Shown: positions 1 through 7,741 of the stretch, piece after piece
How the letters are laid out: each line of letters begins with the position of its first letter
Numbering within the stretch: the stretch's first letter is position 1
Source: Siccirubricoccus sp. G192
GTDB lineage: Bacteria; Pseudomonadota; Alphaproteobacteria; Acetobacterales; Acetobacteraceae
Length of the DNA stretch: 64,000 nt
NCBI RefSeq assembly: GCF_019084075.1
Contig: NZ_JAHREN010000001.1
Location: 2,763,501-2,827,500 of the forward strand
Direction of reading: 5' to 3'
Made by a program: the position numbers and the translations under genes
The notes under the pieces: generated by a model
Database searches by the model: none
What the model saw: the letters and a program-made list of their open reading frames with translations, nothing else
What the model was told of the DNA's origin: nothing

Positions 1-16
1 CCCCAGGATCGGTGCC

Positions 17-343
17 ATGACCAGCCGCTTCGCCAGCTTCGAGGGCTTCTGGCCGCATTACCTGCGCGAACACGCGCGGCCGGCCACCAGGGTGGTGCAT
101 GTCGCCGGCACCCTGGCGGCCGCGGCGCTGCTGCTGCTCGGGCTTGCCACCGGGGAGTGGTGGCTGCTGCTGCTGGCGCCGGTGGTCGGCTATGGCTGTG
201 CCTGGATCTCCCACCTGACGCTCGAGCGCAACCGGCCGGCGACCTTCAGCCACCCGCTCTGGTCGCTGCGCGGCGACCTGCGCCTGGCTTGGCTGGCGGT
301 GACCGGGCAGCTGGGCGCCGAGTTGCGGCGGCACGGGCTGTAG
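17..343 (+). CDS. Mpo1-like (DUF962) membrane protein
   Basis: The product is a 108-residue protein of the DUF962/Mpo1 family. Two hydrophobic helices are visible at about residues 29-47 and 48-66, followed by the family-type segment H-x-x-x-E-R-N-R-P-A-T-F-x-H-P-x-W-S-L with a G-D pair. In yeast the family founder is a dioxygenase acting on 2-hydroxy fatty acids; whether the bacterial short forms do this is not established, so no reaction is assigned. It stands 75 bases before the NCS2 permease and reads in the same direction, but nothing suggests a shared role. Confidence 0.8.
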   Translation: MTSRFASFEGFWPHYLREHARPATRVVHVAGTLAAAALLLLGLATGEWWLLLLAPVVGYGCAWISHLTLERNRPATFSHPLWSLRGDLRLAWLAVTGQLGAELRRHGL

Positions 344-418
344 CCGGGGCCTGCGCGGCTTTGCCCGGGCCGCGCCACGCAGCCTAGTCTCGCGGCGGCG
401 AGAGGGGCGATTCGGCTG

Positions 419-1705
419 ATGGAGCGGTTCTTCGGCTTGGCGGCGCGCGGGACGACGGTGCGGCGGGAGGTGCTGGCCGGCGCCACCACCTTCCTGACCA
501 TGGCCTATATCATCGTGGTCAATCCCTCGATCCTGGCGCAGGCGGGGATCGATCCGGGCGCCGCTTTCGTCGCCACCTGCCTCGCCGCCGCGATCGGCTC
601 GGCGCTGATGGGGCTGCTTGCGGATTACCCGATCGCCCTGGCGCCGGGCATGGGGCTGAACGCCTATTTCGCCTTCTCCGTGGTGCTCGGCCTGGGCATC
701 CCCTGGCAGGTGGCGCTGGGCGCGGTCTTCGTCTCCGGCTTGGTCTTCCTGGCGGTGTCGCTGCTGCGGCTGCGGGAATGGCTCATCAATGGCATCCCGC
801 TGTCGCTGAAATTCGGCATCGCCGCCGGGATCGGCTTCTTCCTCGGGCTGATCGGGCTGAAGACCATGGGGCTGGTGGTGGACCACCCGGCGACGCTGGT
901 GGGGCTGGGCCGGCTCGGCGAGCCCGCGACCCTGCTCGCCTGCGCGGGCTTCCTGCTGATCGCTGGGCTTTCGGTGCGGCGGGTGCCGGGGGCGATGGTC
1001 ATCGGCATCCTGGTGACGGCCGCATCAGGCATCCCCTTCGGCCTCACGCAATTCCAGGGCGTGGTGAGCCTGCCGCCCTCATTGGCGCCGACCTTCCTGC
1101 AGATGGACATCGGGGGCGCGCTCAGCCTCGGCCTGACCGGCATCGTCTTCACCTTCTTCCTGGTGGACCTGCTGGACAATGCCGGCACCCTGATCGCCAC
1201 CACGCATCGCGCCGGGCTGATGCGGCCGGATGGCACGGTGCCCGAGCTTGGCCGGGCGCTGCTGGCGGATAGCGGCGGCGCCATCATCGGCGCCTCGCTC
1301 GGCACCTCCACCACGGTCAGCTACATCGAGAGCGCGGCGGGCATCCAGGCCGGCGGGCGCACCGGGCTGACGGCGCTGACCGTCGCCGCGCTGTTCCTGC
1401 TGGCGCTGTTCCTGGCGCCGCTCGCCGCCTCCATCCCCGGCTTCGCCACGGCGCCGGCCCTGGTCTTCGTTGCCTGCCTGATGGCGCAGGCGCTGCGCGG
1501 CCTGGATTGGGATGATGCGACGGATTACGTGCCGGCGGTGATTACCGCGCTGGCGATGCCCTTCACCTTCTCCATCGCGACGGGCATCGGGCTCGGCTTC
1601 ATCACCCATGCGGTGCTGAAGGCGGCGGCGGGGCGGGCGCGGCAGGTGAGTGGCGCGGTCTGGCTGATCGCGGCACTCTCGGTGGTGAAATTCGCGCTGC
1701 AATGA
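419..1705 (+). CDS. NCS2 family purine permease (AzgA-like)
   Basis: This 428-residue polytopic membrane protein matches the AzgA branch of nucleobase:cation symporters, which import guanine, hypoxanthine or adenine with protons. Visible signatures are the A-P-G-M-G-L-N-A-Y-F-A-F segment near residue 77, a D-x-L-D-N-A-G-T-L-I segment near residue 255 and the conserved L-G-T-S-T-T-V-S-Y-I-E-S-A-A-G-I block near residue 300. Length is normal for the family and hydrophobic helices run throughout. The exact purine cannot be read from the sequence. The next gene, a Bug-type receptor, begins 38 bases downstream. Confidence 0.9.
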   Translation: MERFFGLAARGTTVRREVLAGATTFLTMAYIIVVNPSILAQAGIDPGAAFVATCLAAAIGSALMGLLADYPIALAPGMGLNAYFAFSVVLGLGIPWQVALGAVFVSGLVFLAVSLLRLREWLINGIPLSLKFGIAAGIGFFLGLIGLKTMGLVVDHPATLVGLGRLGEPATLLACAGFLLIAGLSVRRVPGAMVIGILVTAASGIPFGLTQFQGVVSLPPSLAPTFLQMDIGGALSLGLTGIVFTFFLVDLLDNAGTLIATTHRAGLMRPDGTVPELGRALLADSGGAIIGASLGTSTTVSYIESAAGIQAGGRTGLTALTVAALFLLALFLAPLAASIPGFATAPALVFVACLMAQALRGLDWDDATDYVPAVITALAMPFTFSIATGIGLGFITHAVLKAAAGRARQVSGAVWLIAALSVVKFALQ

Positions 1706-1743
1706 GGGGCGACGCGCCCCATCTTCTCGGAGGAGTCCAGTCC

Positions 1744-2702
1744 ATGAACCGCCGCACCCTGCTCGGCGCCGCGCTGGCGCTGCCCGCCTTGCCTGCCGCC
1801 GCCCAATCCGCCTGGCCGGACCGCCCGGTGCGGCTGGTCGTGCCCTTCGCCGGCGGCACCACCACCGATATCCTCGGCCGCCTGGCCGCCGCCTTCATCG
1901 CCCGCGACATCGGCCAGCCGGTGGTGGTGGACAACCGCAGCGGCGCCGGCGGCACGGTCGGCGCGCTGGCCGTGGCGCAGGCGGCACCGGATGGGCATGT
2001 GCTGCTCTTCGGCACCTCCGGCGCCATGGCCACCAACCCGATCCTGATGCCCGGCCTGGCCTATGACCCGCTGCGCGATTTTGCCCCCATCGCCAGCTTC
2101 GCCCGGACTTCCGTGGTGCTGGGCGTGCGGCCGCAGCTCGGCGTGGCCTCGGTGGCGGAGTTCCTGGCGCTGGCGCGGCGGCGCAGGCTCAGCATCGCCT
2201 CGGCCGGCACCGGAACCACCGGGCATCTGACCCAGGCGCTGATCGACCTCCGCAGCGGCGTCACCACCACCCATGTGCCCTACCGGGAGGGCGGCCGCGC
2301 CATCGCCGACCTGCTGAACGGCACGGTGGATGCCATGGTCTACCACCCGCTCGGCTTCCTGCCGCATATCCAGTCCGGCGCCATTCGCCCGCTGGCCGTC
2401 ACCGGCGAGGCGCGCCACTTCATTCTGCCCGAGGTGCCGACCATGGCCGAGGCCGGGCTGCCCGGCGTGCTGGTCGAGGGCTGGTGGGCGATCTACGCGC
2501 CGGCCGGCACGCCGGCCCCGATCATCGCCCGGCTGAACGCACTGGTGAACGGCGCCCTGGCGGACCCCGCGACCCTGGCGGAATTGCGCCGGCAGGGGCT
2601 GGAGACCATGGGCGGCACGCCGGAGGCGCTGGCCGCGCATAACCGCGCCGATTGGCGCGGCAGCGGGAGGTGGTGCAGGCGGCGGGGATCACGGCCGGGT
2701 AG
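1744..2702 (+). CDS. Bug/TctC-type periplasmic solute receptor, frameshifted near its 3' end
   Basis: The product is a tripartite tricarboxylate transporter type receptor that would bind a small carboxylate in the periplasm. The start ATG has a Shine-Dalgarno-like GGAG nine bases upstream and is followed by an R-R-T-L-L-G twin-arginine-like signal peptide ending in P-A-A-A-Q. The family opening W-P-D-R-P-V-R-L-V-V-P-F and the N-R-x-G-A-G-G segment are clear. At 2654-2656 one G appears to be missing: before this point the frame is family-like, and restoring a base yields a normal ending (Q-R-E-V-V-Q-A-A-G-I-T-A-G) with a stop at 2700-2702 and a normal length of 319 residues. Without it the frame runs on antisense over the next genes. 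No membrane partners (TctA/TctB) are nearby, as is usual for Bug genes. Confidence 0.85.
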
Positions 2703-2712
2703 GGCGCGCGCC

Positions 2713-3782
2713 TCACGGCAGCAGCGCCGCCGCCTCGCTCCAGAGCCGCTGCACCAGTTCCGCCGCCGGCTCGGCGCGGGTCATCGCCGCGCCCTGGCCG
2801 GCCCAGGCCTGCATGCGGCTGGCATCGCCCGCCGCCTCGGCCGCCGCCCGGACCTTCACCATCATCGCCCGCTGCACCGGATAGGGGGGGCGGGGGTGAG
2901 GTCCCCCGCGAAAGCCTCCGTCACCTGGTTGCGGATGCCGCGCGCCAGGCGGCCGGAGAAGCCGCGGGTCAGCACCGTATCCTCCGGCTTCGCCTGGCCG
3001 ATCGCCGCGGCCCAGGCGGGGTGGATGGCGGCCTCCGGGCAGCGGAGGAAGGCGGTGCCCATCTGCACCGCGCTGGCGCCCAGCGTCAGCGCCGCCGCGA
3101 TGCCGCGCCCATCCATGATGCCGCCCGCCGCGATCACCGGCACCGAGACCGCATCCGCCACCTGCGGCAGCAGGGCGAACAGACCGTTCAGCGTGCGCTC
3201 GGCCTCCGTATTGTCGAAGCCGCCGCGGTGGCCGCCGGCCTCGGCGCCCTGCGCCACCACCGCATCGGCGCCGGCGGCCTCGGCGGCGCGGGCCTCGGCC
3301 ACCGTGGTGGCATTGGCGATCCAGGCAATGCCCTGGGCCTTGAGCCGCGCCACCACCTCGGCCGGGAAGAGGCCCATGATGGAGGAGACGATGGGCGGCG
3401 CCGCCTCGATCATCGCAGCGCATTGCCCGGCGAAATCCGCCACGAAGGGACCCGGGCCGGGATCGGGCACCTCCAGCCCGGCGAGGCGCGACAGCACCTC
3501 GCGCACCCGCGCCTCATGCGCCGCGTCGCGGGTGGGCGGCGGGTCGGGGATCCACAGGTTGATCTGGAATCCGCCATTGCTGCGGGCGCGGAAGTCGGCG
3601 GCCCAGTCGCGGATGCCCTGGGGCGTGCTGTTCAGCGCGCCGAAGCCGCCGAGGCCGCCGGCATTGGCCACGGCGGCGGCGAGCGGGGGCGGGCAGGCGC
3701 CGGCCATGGGGGCCTGCAGGATGGGCGCACGCAGGCCGAAGCGCTGGCAGAATTGGTCGGCGCGGGTGCGGGCCTCGGCCAT
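2713..3782 (-). CDS. Nitronate monooxygenase family flavoprotein, frameshifted near its 3' end
   Basis: This is an FMN-dependent TIM-barrel enzyme of the nitronate monooxygenase (2-nitropropane dioxygenase) family, which oxidises nitronates. The A-P-I-L-Q-A-P-M-A-G opening, the G-A-E-A-G-G-H-R-G segment holding the usual active-site His, and the V-I-A-A-G-G-I-M-D-G phosphate-binding segment are visible. The G7 tract at 2884-2890 is one base short: the first frame stops after T-P-A-P-P, while the neighbouring frame continues with a family-like tail ending L-W-S-E-A-A-A-L-L-P. With one added base the gene encodes 356 residues, a normal length. It may be co-transcribed with the aminotransferase and CoA-transferase genes that precede it on this strand. 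Confidence 0.85.
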
Positions 3783-3842
3783 GGTGTCTTCTCCCTCTCG
3801 ATACGCCTATGCTTGCGGGGAAAGCCGCCGGGCGCAATTGGC

Positions 3843-5009
3843 TCAGAACCCGGCGAGGCGCTCCGGCACCGCCGCGATCGCCTCCAGCCCGGCATTGGCG
3901 AAGGCCAGCCGCAGATGCCGCTCCTGGCCGAGGCCGAAGAAGGGGCCGGGCAGGCCGAGCAGGCCGCGCTCCACCGCCATTCGCTCCGCCAGTTCCAGGG
4001 CATCCGGCCCGCCCTCTGGCACCCGGAGATAGGCGAAATAGGCGCCGAGCGCGTCCAGCCGCCAGCCCGGCAATTGCCCCGCCACCCGGCGGAAAGCGGC
4101 GGCGCGTTCCGCCATCAGTGCCTGGTTGCCGGCGCGCCAGTCCCGCAGCGCCGGCACCGCCCAGGCCAGCGCCGCCTGGGCGGGACGCGGGGCGCAGATC
4201 TGCATGGTGTCGAGCGCCTTCAGCAGCCCGGCCCGGAAGGCGCTGCCGCCGGCGATGGCGCCGACCCGGTGCCCCGGCACGCAATAGGCCTTGGAGAAGG
4301 AATAGAGGTGCACGAAATGGTCCCGCCAGGACGGGTCCTGGAACAGCCCATGCGGCGGCACCTGACCGGGCGCGAGGAAGTCCCGATAGGTCTCGTCCAG
4401 CACCAGCCAGGCGCCCTGCGCGCGGCAGGACGCGGCGCAGGCTTCGATCAGGGCGGGCGGATAGGTGGCGCCGGTCGGGTTGTTGGGCGAGACCAGCACC
4501 AGCGCCCGGGCGCCCTGCGCCAGCAGCGCCGCCACGCGGCCGGGGTCCGGCAGGAAGCCGTCCTCGGCGCGGCAGGGCAGGGGGATGGCGCGGATGCCCA
4601 GCATCTCCAGCGCCATGCGGTGGTTGAAATACCAGGGCGCGGGCAGCAGCACCGCATCGCCCGTGCCGGCCAGCACCGTCATGGCCATGGTGAAGGCCAG
4701 GTTGCCGCCGGAAGTGATGGCGATATCGGCGGTGCCGATGGGCGCGCCGTAGCAGGCGGCCATATCCGCGGCCAGCGCCTCGCGCAGCGGCGGCTCGCCG
4801 TCGATCGGGCCATAGCCGGCATGGGCCGGGCTGCCGGCGGCGCGCGCGAGTTGCTCCAGCAGGCTGGGTGGCGGCGGATAGCCGGGCACCGCCTGGGTGA
4901 GGTCGATGGTAGGGCCGGCGCCGCCGGCATAGCGCGCCGCCCAGGCGCGGGCGGCGGGGATCGGCGGCGCGGCGGTGGCCGCGATGCGGGGCGAGAGCCT
5001 GGGCAGCAT
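3843..5009 (-). CDS. PLP-dependent class I/II aminotransferase
   Basis: The product is a 388-residue fold-type I aminotransferase. Key elements are S-P-N-N-P-T-G at 174-180, the pyridine-nitrogen Asp in L-D-E-T-Y near 205, the Schiff-base Lys 240 in Y-S-F-S-K, and the phosphate-binding Arg in G-H-R-V-G shortly after. Length is typical for aspartate/aromatic-type or MalY-like enzymes. Substrate cannot be told from the sequence. The preceding CoA-transferase gene ends only five bases before this start, so the two are almost certainly one transcript, and a nitronate monooxygenase follows after 60 bases; together they look like a small catabolic operon of unknown substrate. Confidence 0.88.
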   Translation of the reverse strand: MLPRLSPRIAATAAPPIPAARAWAARYAGGAGPTIDLTQAVPGYPPPPSLLEQLARAAGSPAHAGYGPIDGEPPLREALAADMAACYGAPIGTADIAITSGGNLAFTMAMTVLAGTGDAVLLPAPWYFNHRMALEMLGIRAIPLPCRAEDGFLPDPGRVAALLAQGARALVLVSPNNPTGATYPPALIEACAASCRAQGAWLVLDETYRDFLAPGQVPPHGLFQDPSWRDHFVHLYSFSKAYCVPGHRVGAIAGGSAFRAGLLKALDTMQICAPRPAQAALAWAVPALRDWRAGNQALMAERAAAFRRVAGQLPGWRLDALGAYFAYLRVPEGGPDALELAERMAVERGLLGLPGPFFGLGQERHLRLAFANAGLEAIAAVPERLAGF

Positions 5010-5014
5010 CGGCT

Positions 5015-6223
5015 TCAGCCGCCGCCCAGCCTGACGGTGCCGCGCGCGGCCATCGCCTCGATCGCCGCCTGGTCATAGCCAAGCTCGCCCAGGATTTCCG
5101 CCGTATGCTCGCCGAGCCGCGGCATCGGGCGCCGCACGCTGGCGGGGGTCCTGGCGAAGCGGGTCGGCGGGCGGGCGTAGCGGAGCCGGCCCTCGCTCGG
5201 GTGGTCCATGTCCTGGAACAGGCCGACCGCCTTCAGATGCGGGTGTTCCGGAAGATCCTCCAGCCGCGAGAAGGCGGTGGCGGGGATGTCGAGCTCGTCG
5301 CAGAGCGCCAGCCATTCCGCGGTGGTGCGGCCCGGCGCGATCTCGGCGCAGGCGGCATAGATCCGGTCGATATTGGCGTTGCGCGTCACCGGGTTCTCGA
5401 CGCCGAGTTCCTCGATCAGCTCCGGCCTGCCGGCGGCGGTGAGGAAGGCGCGCCAATGCGCCGCCGTATAGGGCAGCAGGGTGATATGCCCATCCGCGGT
5501 CGGCACCGGCTTGCGGTGCAGCAGCCGCTTGTAGCCCGGCTCGCCCTGCGGCGGGTCGAAGGTCAGGCCGCCCAGGTGCTCGACGGCGACGAAGGCGGTG
5601 AGCGTCTCCAGCATCGGCACCTCGACCAATTGGCCCTCGCCAGTGCGTTCCCGGTGCAGCAGCGCGGCGAGCGTCGCGGAGAGCAGGGCCATGCCGGTGA
5701 TCTTGTCGGCGACGAGGGAGGGCACGAAGGCGGGCGGCCCATCCTCCCCCACCACGGCGGCGAGGCCGCTGGCGGCCTGGATGATCTCGTCGAAGGCCGG
5801 GCGGGCGCGGTCCGGCCCGTCCTGGCCGAAGCCGGTCGCCACCGCATAGACGAGGCGCGGGTTGAGCGCCGCGCAATCCGCATAGCCGAAGCCGAGGCGG
5901 GCCATGCCGGCGGGGCGGATATTGCTCACCAGCACATCCATCGAGGGGATCAGTCGGCGCAGGATTTCGGCCCCCTCCGGCGTCTTCAGGTCGAGGCAGA
6001 GGGAGCGCTTGTTGCGGTTGACGCCGAGGAAGACCGAGGCCATGCCGGGATGGCGATACACCCCGGAATTCCGCACCAGGTCGCCCTGCGGTGGTTCCAG
6101 CTTGATGACCTCGGCGCCCCAGTCGCCGAGCGTCTGGGTGGCGAAGGGGCCGAGCACCACGCCGGTGAGGTCGAGCACGCGGATGCCGTGCAGGGGGCCG
6201 GTGGCGGTGGTGGTCTCGGGCAT
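5015..6223 (-). CDS. CaiB/BaiF family (class III) CoA-transferase
   Basis: This 402-residue protein moves CoA between carboxylic acids. It has the family opening G-I-R-V-L-D-L-T-x-V-x-x-G-P, the N-R-N-K-R-S-L-x-L-D-L segment near residue 70 and the V-A-D-K-I-T-G-M segment near residue 173, whose Asp corresponds to the catalytic aspartate of formyl-CoA transferases. Length is normal. It is the first gene of a leftward group with an aminotransferase and nitronate monooxygenase. A Bug receptor lies at the far end in the opposite direction; Bug receptors and CaiB/BaiF genes often occur together, which suggests organic acid use. Confidence 0.9.
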   Translation of the reverse strand: MPETTTATGPLHGIRVLDLTGVVLGPFATQTLGDWGAEVIKLEPPQGDLVRNSGVYRHPGMASVFLGVNRNKRSLCLDLKTPEGAEILRRLIPSMDVLVSNIRPAGMARLGFGYADCAALNPRLVYAVATGFGQDGPDRARPAFDEIIQAASGLAAVVGEDGPPAFVPSLVADKITGMALLSATLAALLHRERTGEGQLVEVPMLETLTAFVAVEHLGGLTFDPPQGEPGYKRLLHRKPVPTADGHITLLPYTAAHWRAFLTAAGRPELIEELGVENPVTRNANIDRIYAACAEIAPGRTTAEWLALCDELDIPATAFSRLEDLPEHPHLKAVGLFQDMDHPSEGRLRYARPPTRFARTPASVRRPMPRLGEHTAEILGELGYDQAAIEAMAARGTVRLGGG

Positions 6224-6694
6224 GGCATTCCTCTCCCATTAGATCTGGGAAGCATAGGAAAGGCGGCGCCCTCTGGCGATCCGGCGCCGGGTCGGCTATT
6301 CGCCGTCTAGCGTAAGGCAGTGCTGCGGCAGGCAGGATGGCCGGCGGCACGCGCTGATGCCCATCCGATACGCTGGTGCGCTCCGTTGAAGCCGGCGTCC
6401 GTCTCGGCAAGGTTGTGGTGCATATCCTGTCGCGCGGACCAGGGCCAGAAGCATTGGCAGATGCTCGAGTCGCCATTCCGCCGCGGTCCGTGTGACTCCG
6501 CTGCCTTCTGCGCCACCTCACACCAGCGGCTCTGTTGGATAACTGCGTCCTCCAAAATCATCCAGCACACATTCGTTTCTTGCAGCATTAACTGGACTGT
6601 GTGTATCTCATTTGTTAGTAAGAATGATATTCAGTTGCCCGGAACCTGGGCGCGGCAGTCCCTCCGTTTGGGTATTGGGTAAAGGTCAACTTGG
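6224..6694 (+). other. Gene-free stretch leading into the AT-richer island
   Basis: I see no supported gene in this 471-base stretch. It holds an open frame on each strand (6320-6682 plus, 6307-6588 minus), but neither resembles a known family and both cross the boundary where base composition changes. The first 250 bases are G+C rich like the left flank; from about 6530 the sequence becomes distinctly richer in A and T. There is no visible transposase, terminal inverted repeat or tRNA. It probably contains the promoter of the gene at 6695. Confidence 0.4.
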
Positions 6695-7740
6695 ATGCGG
6701 CGCGCTTTGGAGAAACGTTCATTGGCGGCGAAAGATCAATTTCCCGAGAGTGTTGCTGAAGATAGCACGGTGTGCGACACATTCAGAGCGTTTGGAGGTT
6801 GGAGTCGCTCGGCTTGGTGTCCGATTTCCATCGCAAAAGATGTAAAATCAATTGAGCATTGCTTTAACGAAGTTATAACGGATAGCCCATTCGGCTTCTG
6901 TTGTAGTAGGGCTGGGCTTGAGGATGCCGTTAAAGCGGTAAGTAGGGATAATTTTTGCTTGCCGGGTTGGTGGATTGATTTGGCTGCGGCCGCGCCGGTT
7001 ACAAAATTTCATGCACTTAGGCGCCGAGTGATTTTTTGGCCAGATCCCCCCATCCTTCTTTTTGTCCAATTGCCCAGAGATGCATTGGGCATTCGGCGAG
7101 CGAATCAAGTCCGTAGAAAAGCCAGAGCATCCAAAATGCTTGCTTGTGTGCTCGACGTTGGCGACCAAGCAATCAATCTTCTATTCTGGCACAAAGAAGA
7201 AAAGAAAATAACTGCGAATGTCCTAAATGCTCAGCCAAATATGCCCCTCCGTATGCTACAGCCGGAGCCAATTCGGAAGCAGCGCAAGCCAGCAAGCAGG
7301 CCAAACTCCACTTCAGATTTTGATGCGATCTCGGAATATAATACCAGACCGCAGTCCGAATTTTATCCCAATCAAATTGAGGTGGATAGCATTCGAGCTG
7401 AACGCGATTTAGCATTAGCTAAGCATGACGCAGTATTGGCAGAAAATAACGCAATTTTGGAGGAAATCTTTCGGCTAAAGACTGAGTTAAAGAGAATCAG
7501 AAAAAACCAAACATCCACAAGTGCGATGGCGCAGCTTGGATTAGACGATGCTCGACTCAAAGCACTGCTATTCCTGCTCCATCCAGACAAGCACGGCAAT
7601 TCTGAAGCTGCTACGGAAGCCGCAAAATGGGTGAACGGCCTTCGTGACGAACTGAAACGGAGTCGGCTCTCCGAAGGATAGACAAAAAAGAACATAACAT
7701 TCGCACGTCCTCTGCGGCGCCATCGAAAAGGGGCTACCCT
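6530..7740. other. AT-richer island, probably acquired by transfer
   Basis: Between roughly 6530 and 7740 the sequence is about half A+T by eye, while both flanks are near 70% G+C. The change is abrupt on the right, where normal composition resumes just before the stop of the RND permease at 7742. The only convincing gene inside is the orphan at 6695-7681, which uses TTT, AAA, ATT and similar codons rarely seen in the neighbours. No recombinase or direct repeats are visible at the edges. Confidence 0.7.
6695..7681 (+). CDS. Orphan protein with coiled coil and J-domain-like C-terminus
   Basis: I do not recognise the family of this 328-residue protein. Its first 190 residues contain several W, C and F residues and a central stretch (about 105-165) with alternating hydrophobic and basic residues. 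Residues about 225-265 are rich in E, R, A and L and look like a coiled coil (E-V-D-S-I-R-A-E-R-D-L and onward). The C-terminal 45 residues contain L-L-F-L-L-H-P-D-K-H-G-N, which carries the H-P-D triad of DnaJ J-domains followed by an A-x-x-W-V-N helix, as in degenerate J-domains. Codon use is unlike the flanks, suggesting transfer. The start is uncertain since no strong ribosome-binding site precedes the ATG; a later in-frame start is possible. Confidence 0.6.
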   Translation: MRRALEKRSLAAKDQFPESVAEDSTVCDTFRAFGGWSRSAWCPISIAKDVKSIEHCFNEVITDSPFGFCCSRAGLEDAVKAVSRDNFCLPGWWIDLAAAAPVTKFHALRRRVIFWPDPPILLFVQLPRDALGIRRANQVRRKARASKMLACVLDVGDQAINLLFWHKEEKKITANVLNAQPNMPLRMLQPEPIRKQRKPASRPNSTSDFDAISEYNTRPQSEFYPNQIEVDSIRAERDLALAKHDAVLAENNAILEEIFRLKTELKRIRKNQTSTSAMAQLGLDDARLKALLFLLHPDKHGNSEAATEAAKWVNGLRDELKRSRLSEG

Positions 7741-7741
7741 C

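Noticed and set aside
1702-4032. A single 776-residue protein starting with the Bug receptor
   Set aside because: The part after about 2655 is antisense to the nitronate monooxygenase and aminotransferase; it results from the missing base.
3021-5078. Very long open frames opposite to real genes, e.g. 3021-5078, 7934-10399, 15677-17824, 46870-48858, 55841-57961
   Set aside because: They lie antisense to genes with clear motifs, their predicted proteins are rich in R, G, H, A and Q and match no family, and such frames are expected in high-G+C DNA.
6224-7740. Insertion sequence or prophage at the AT-richer island
   Set aside because: No transposase or integrase motif, terminal inverted repeat, or target duplication could be found.
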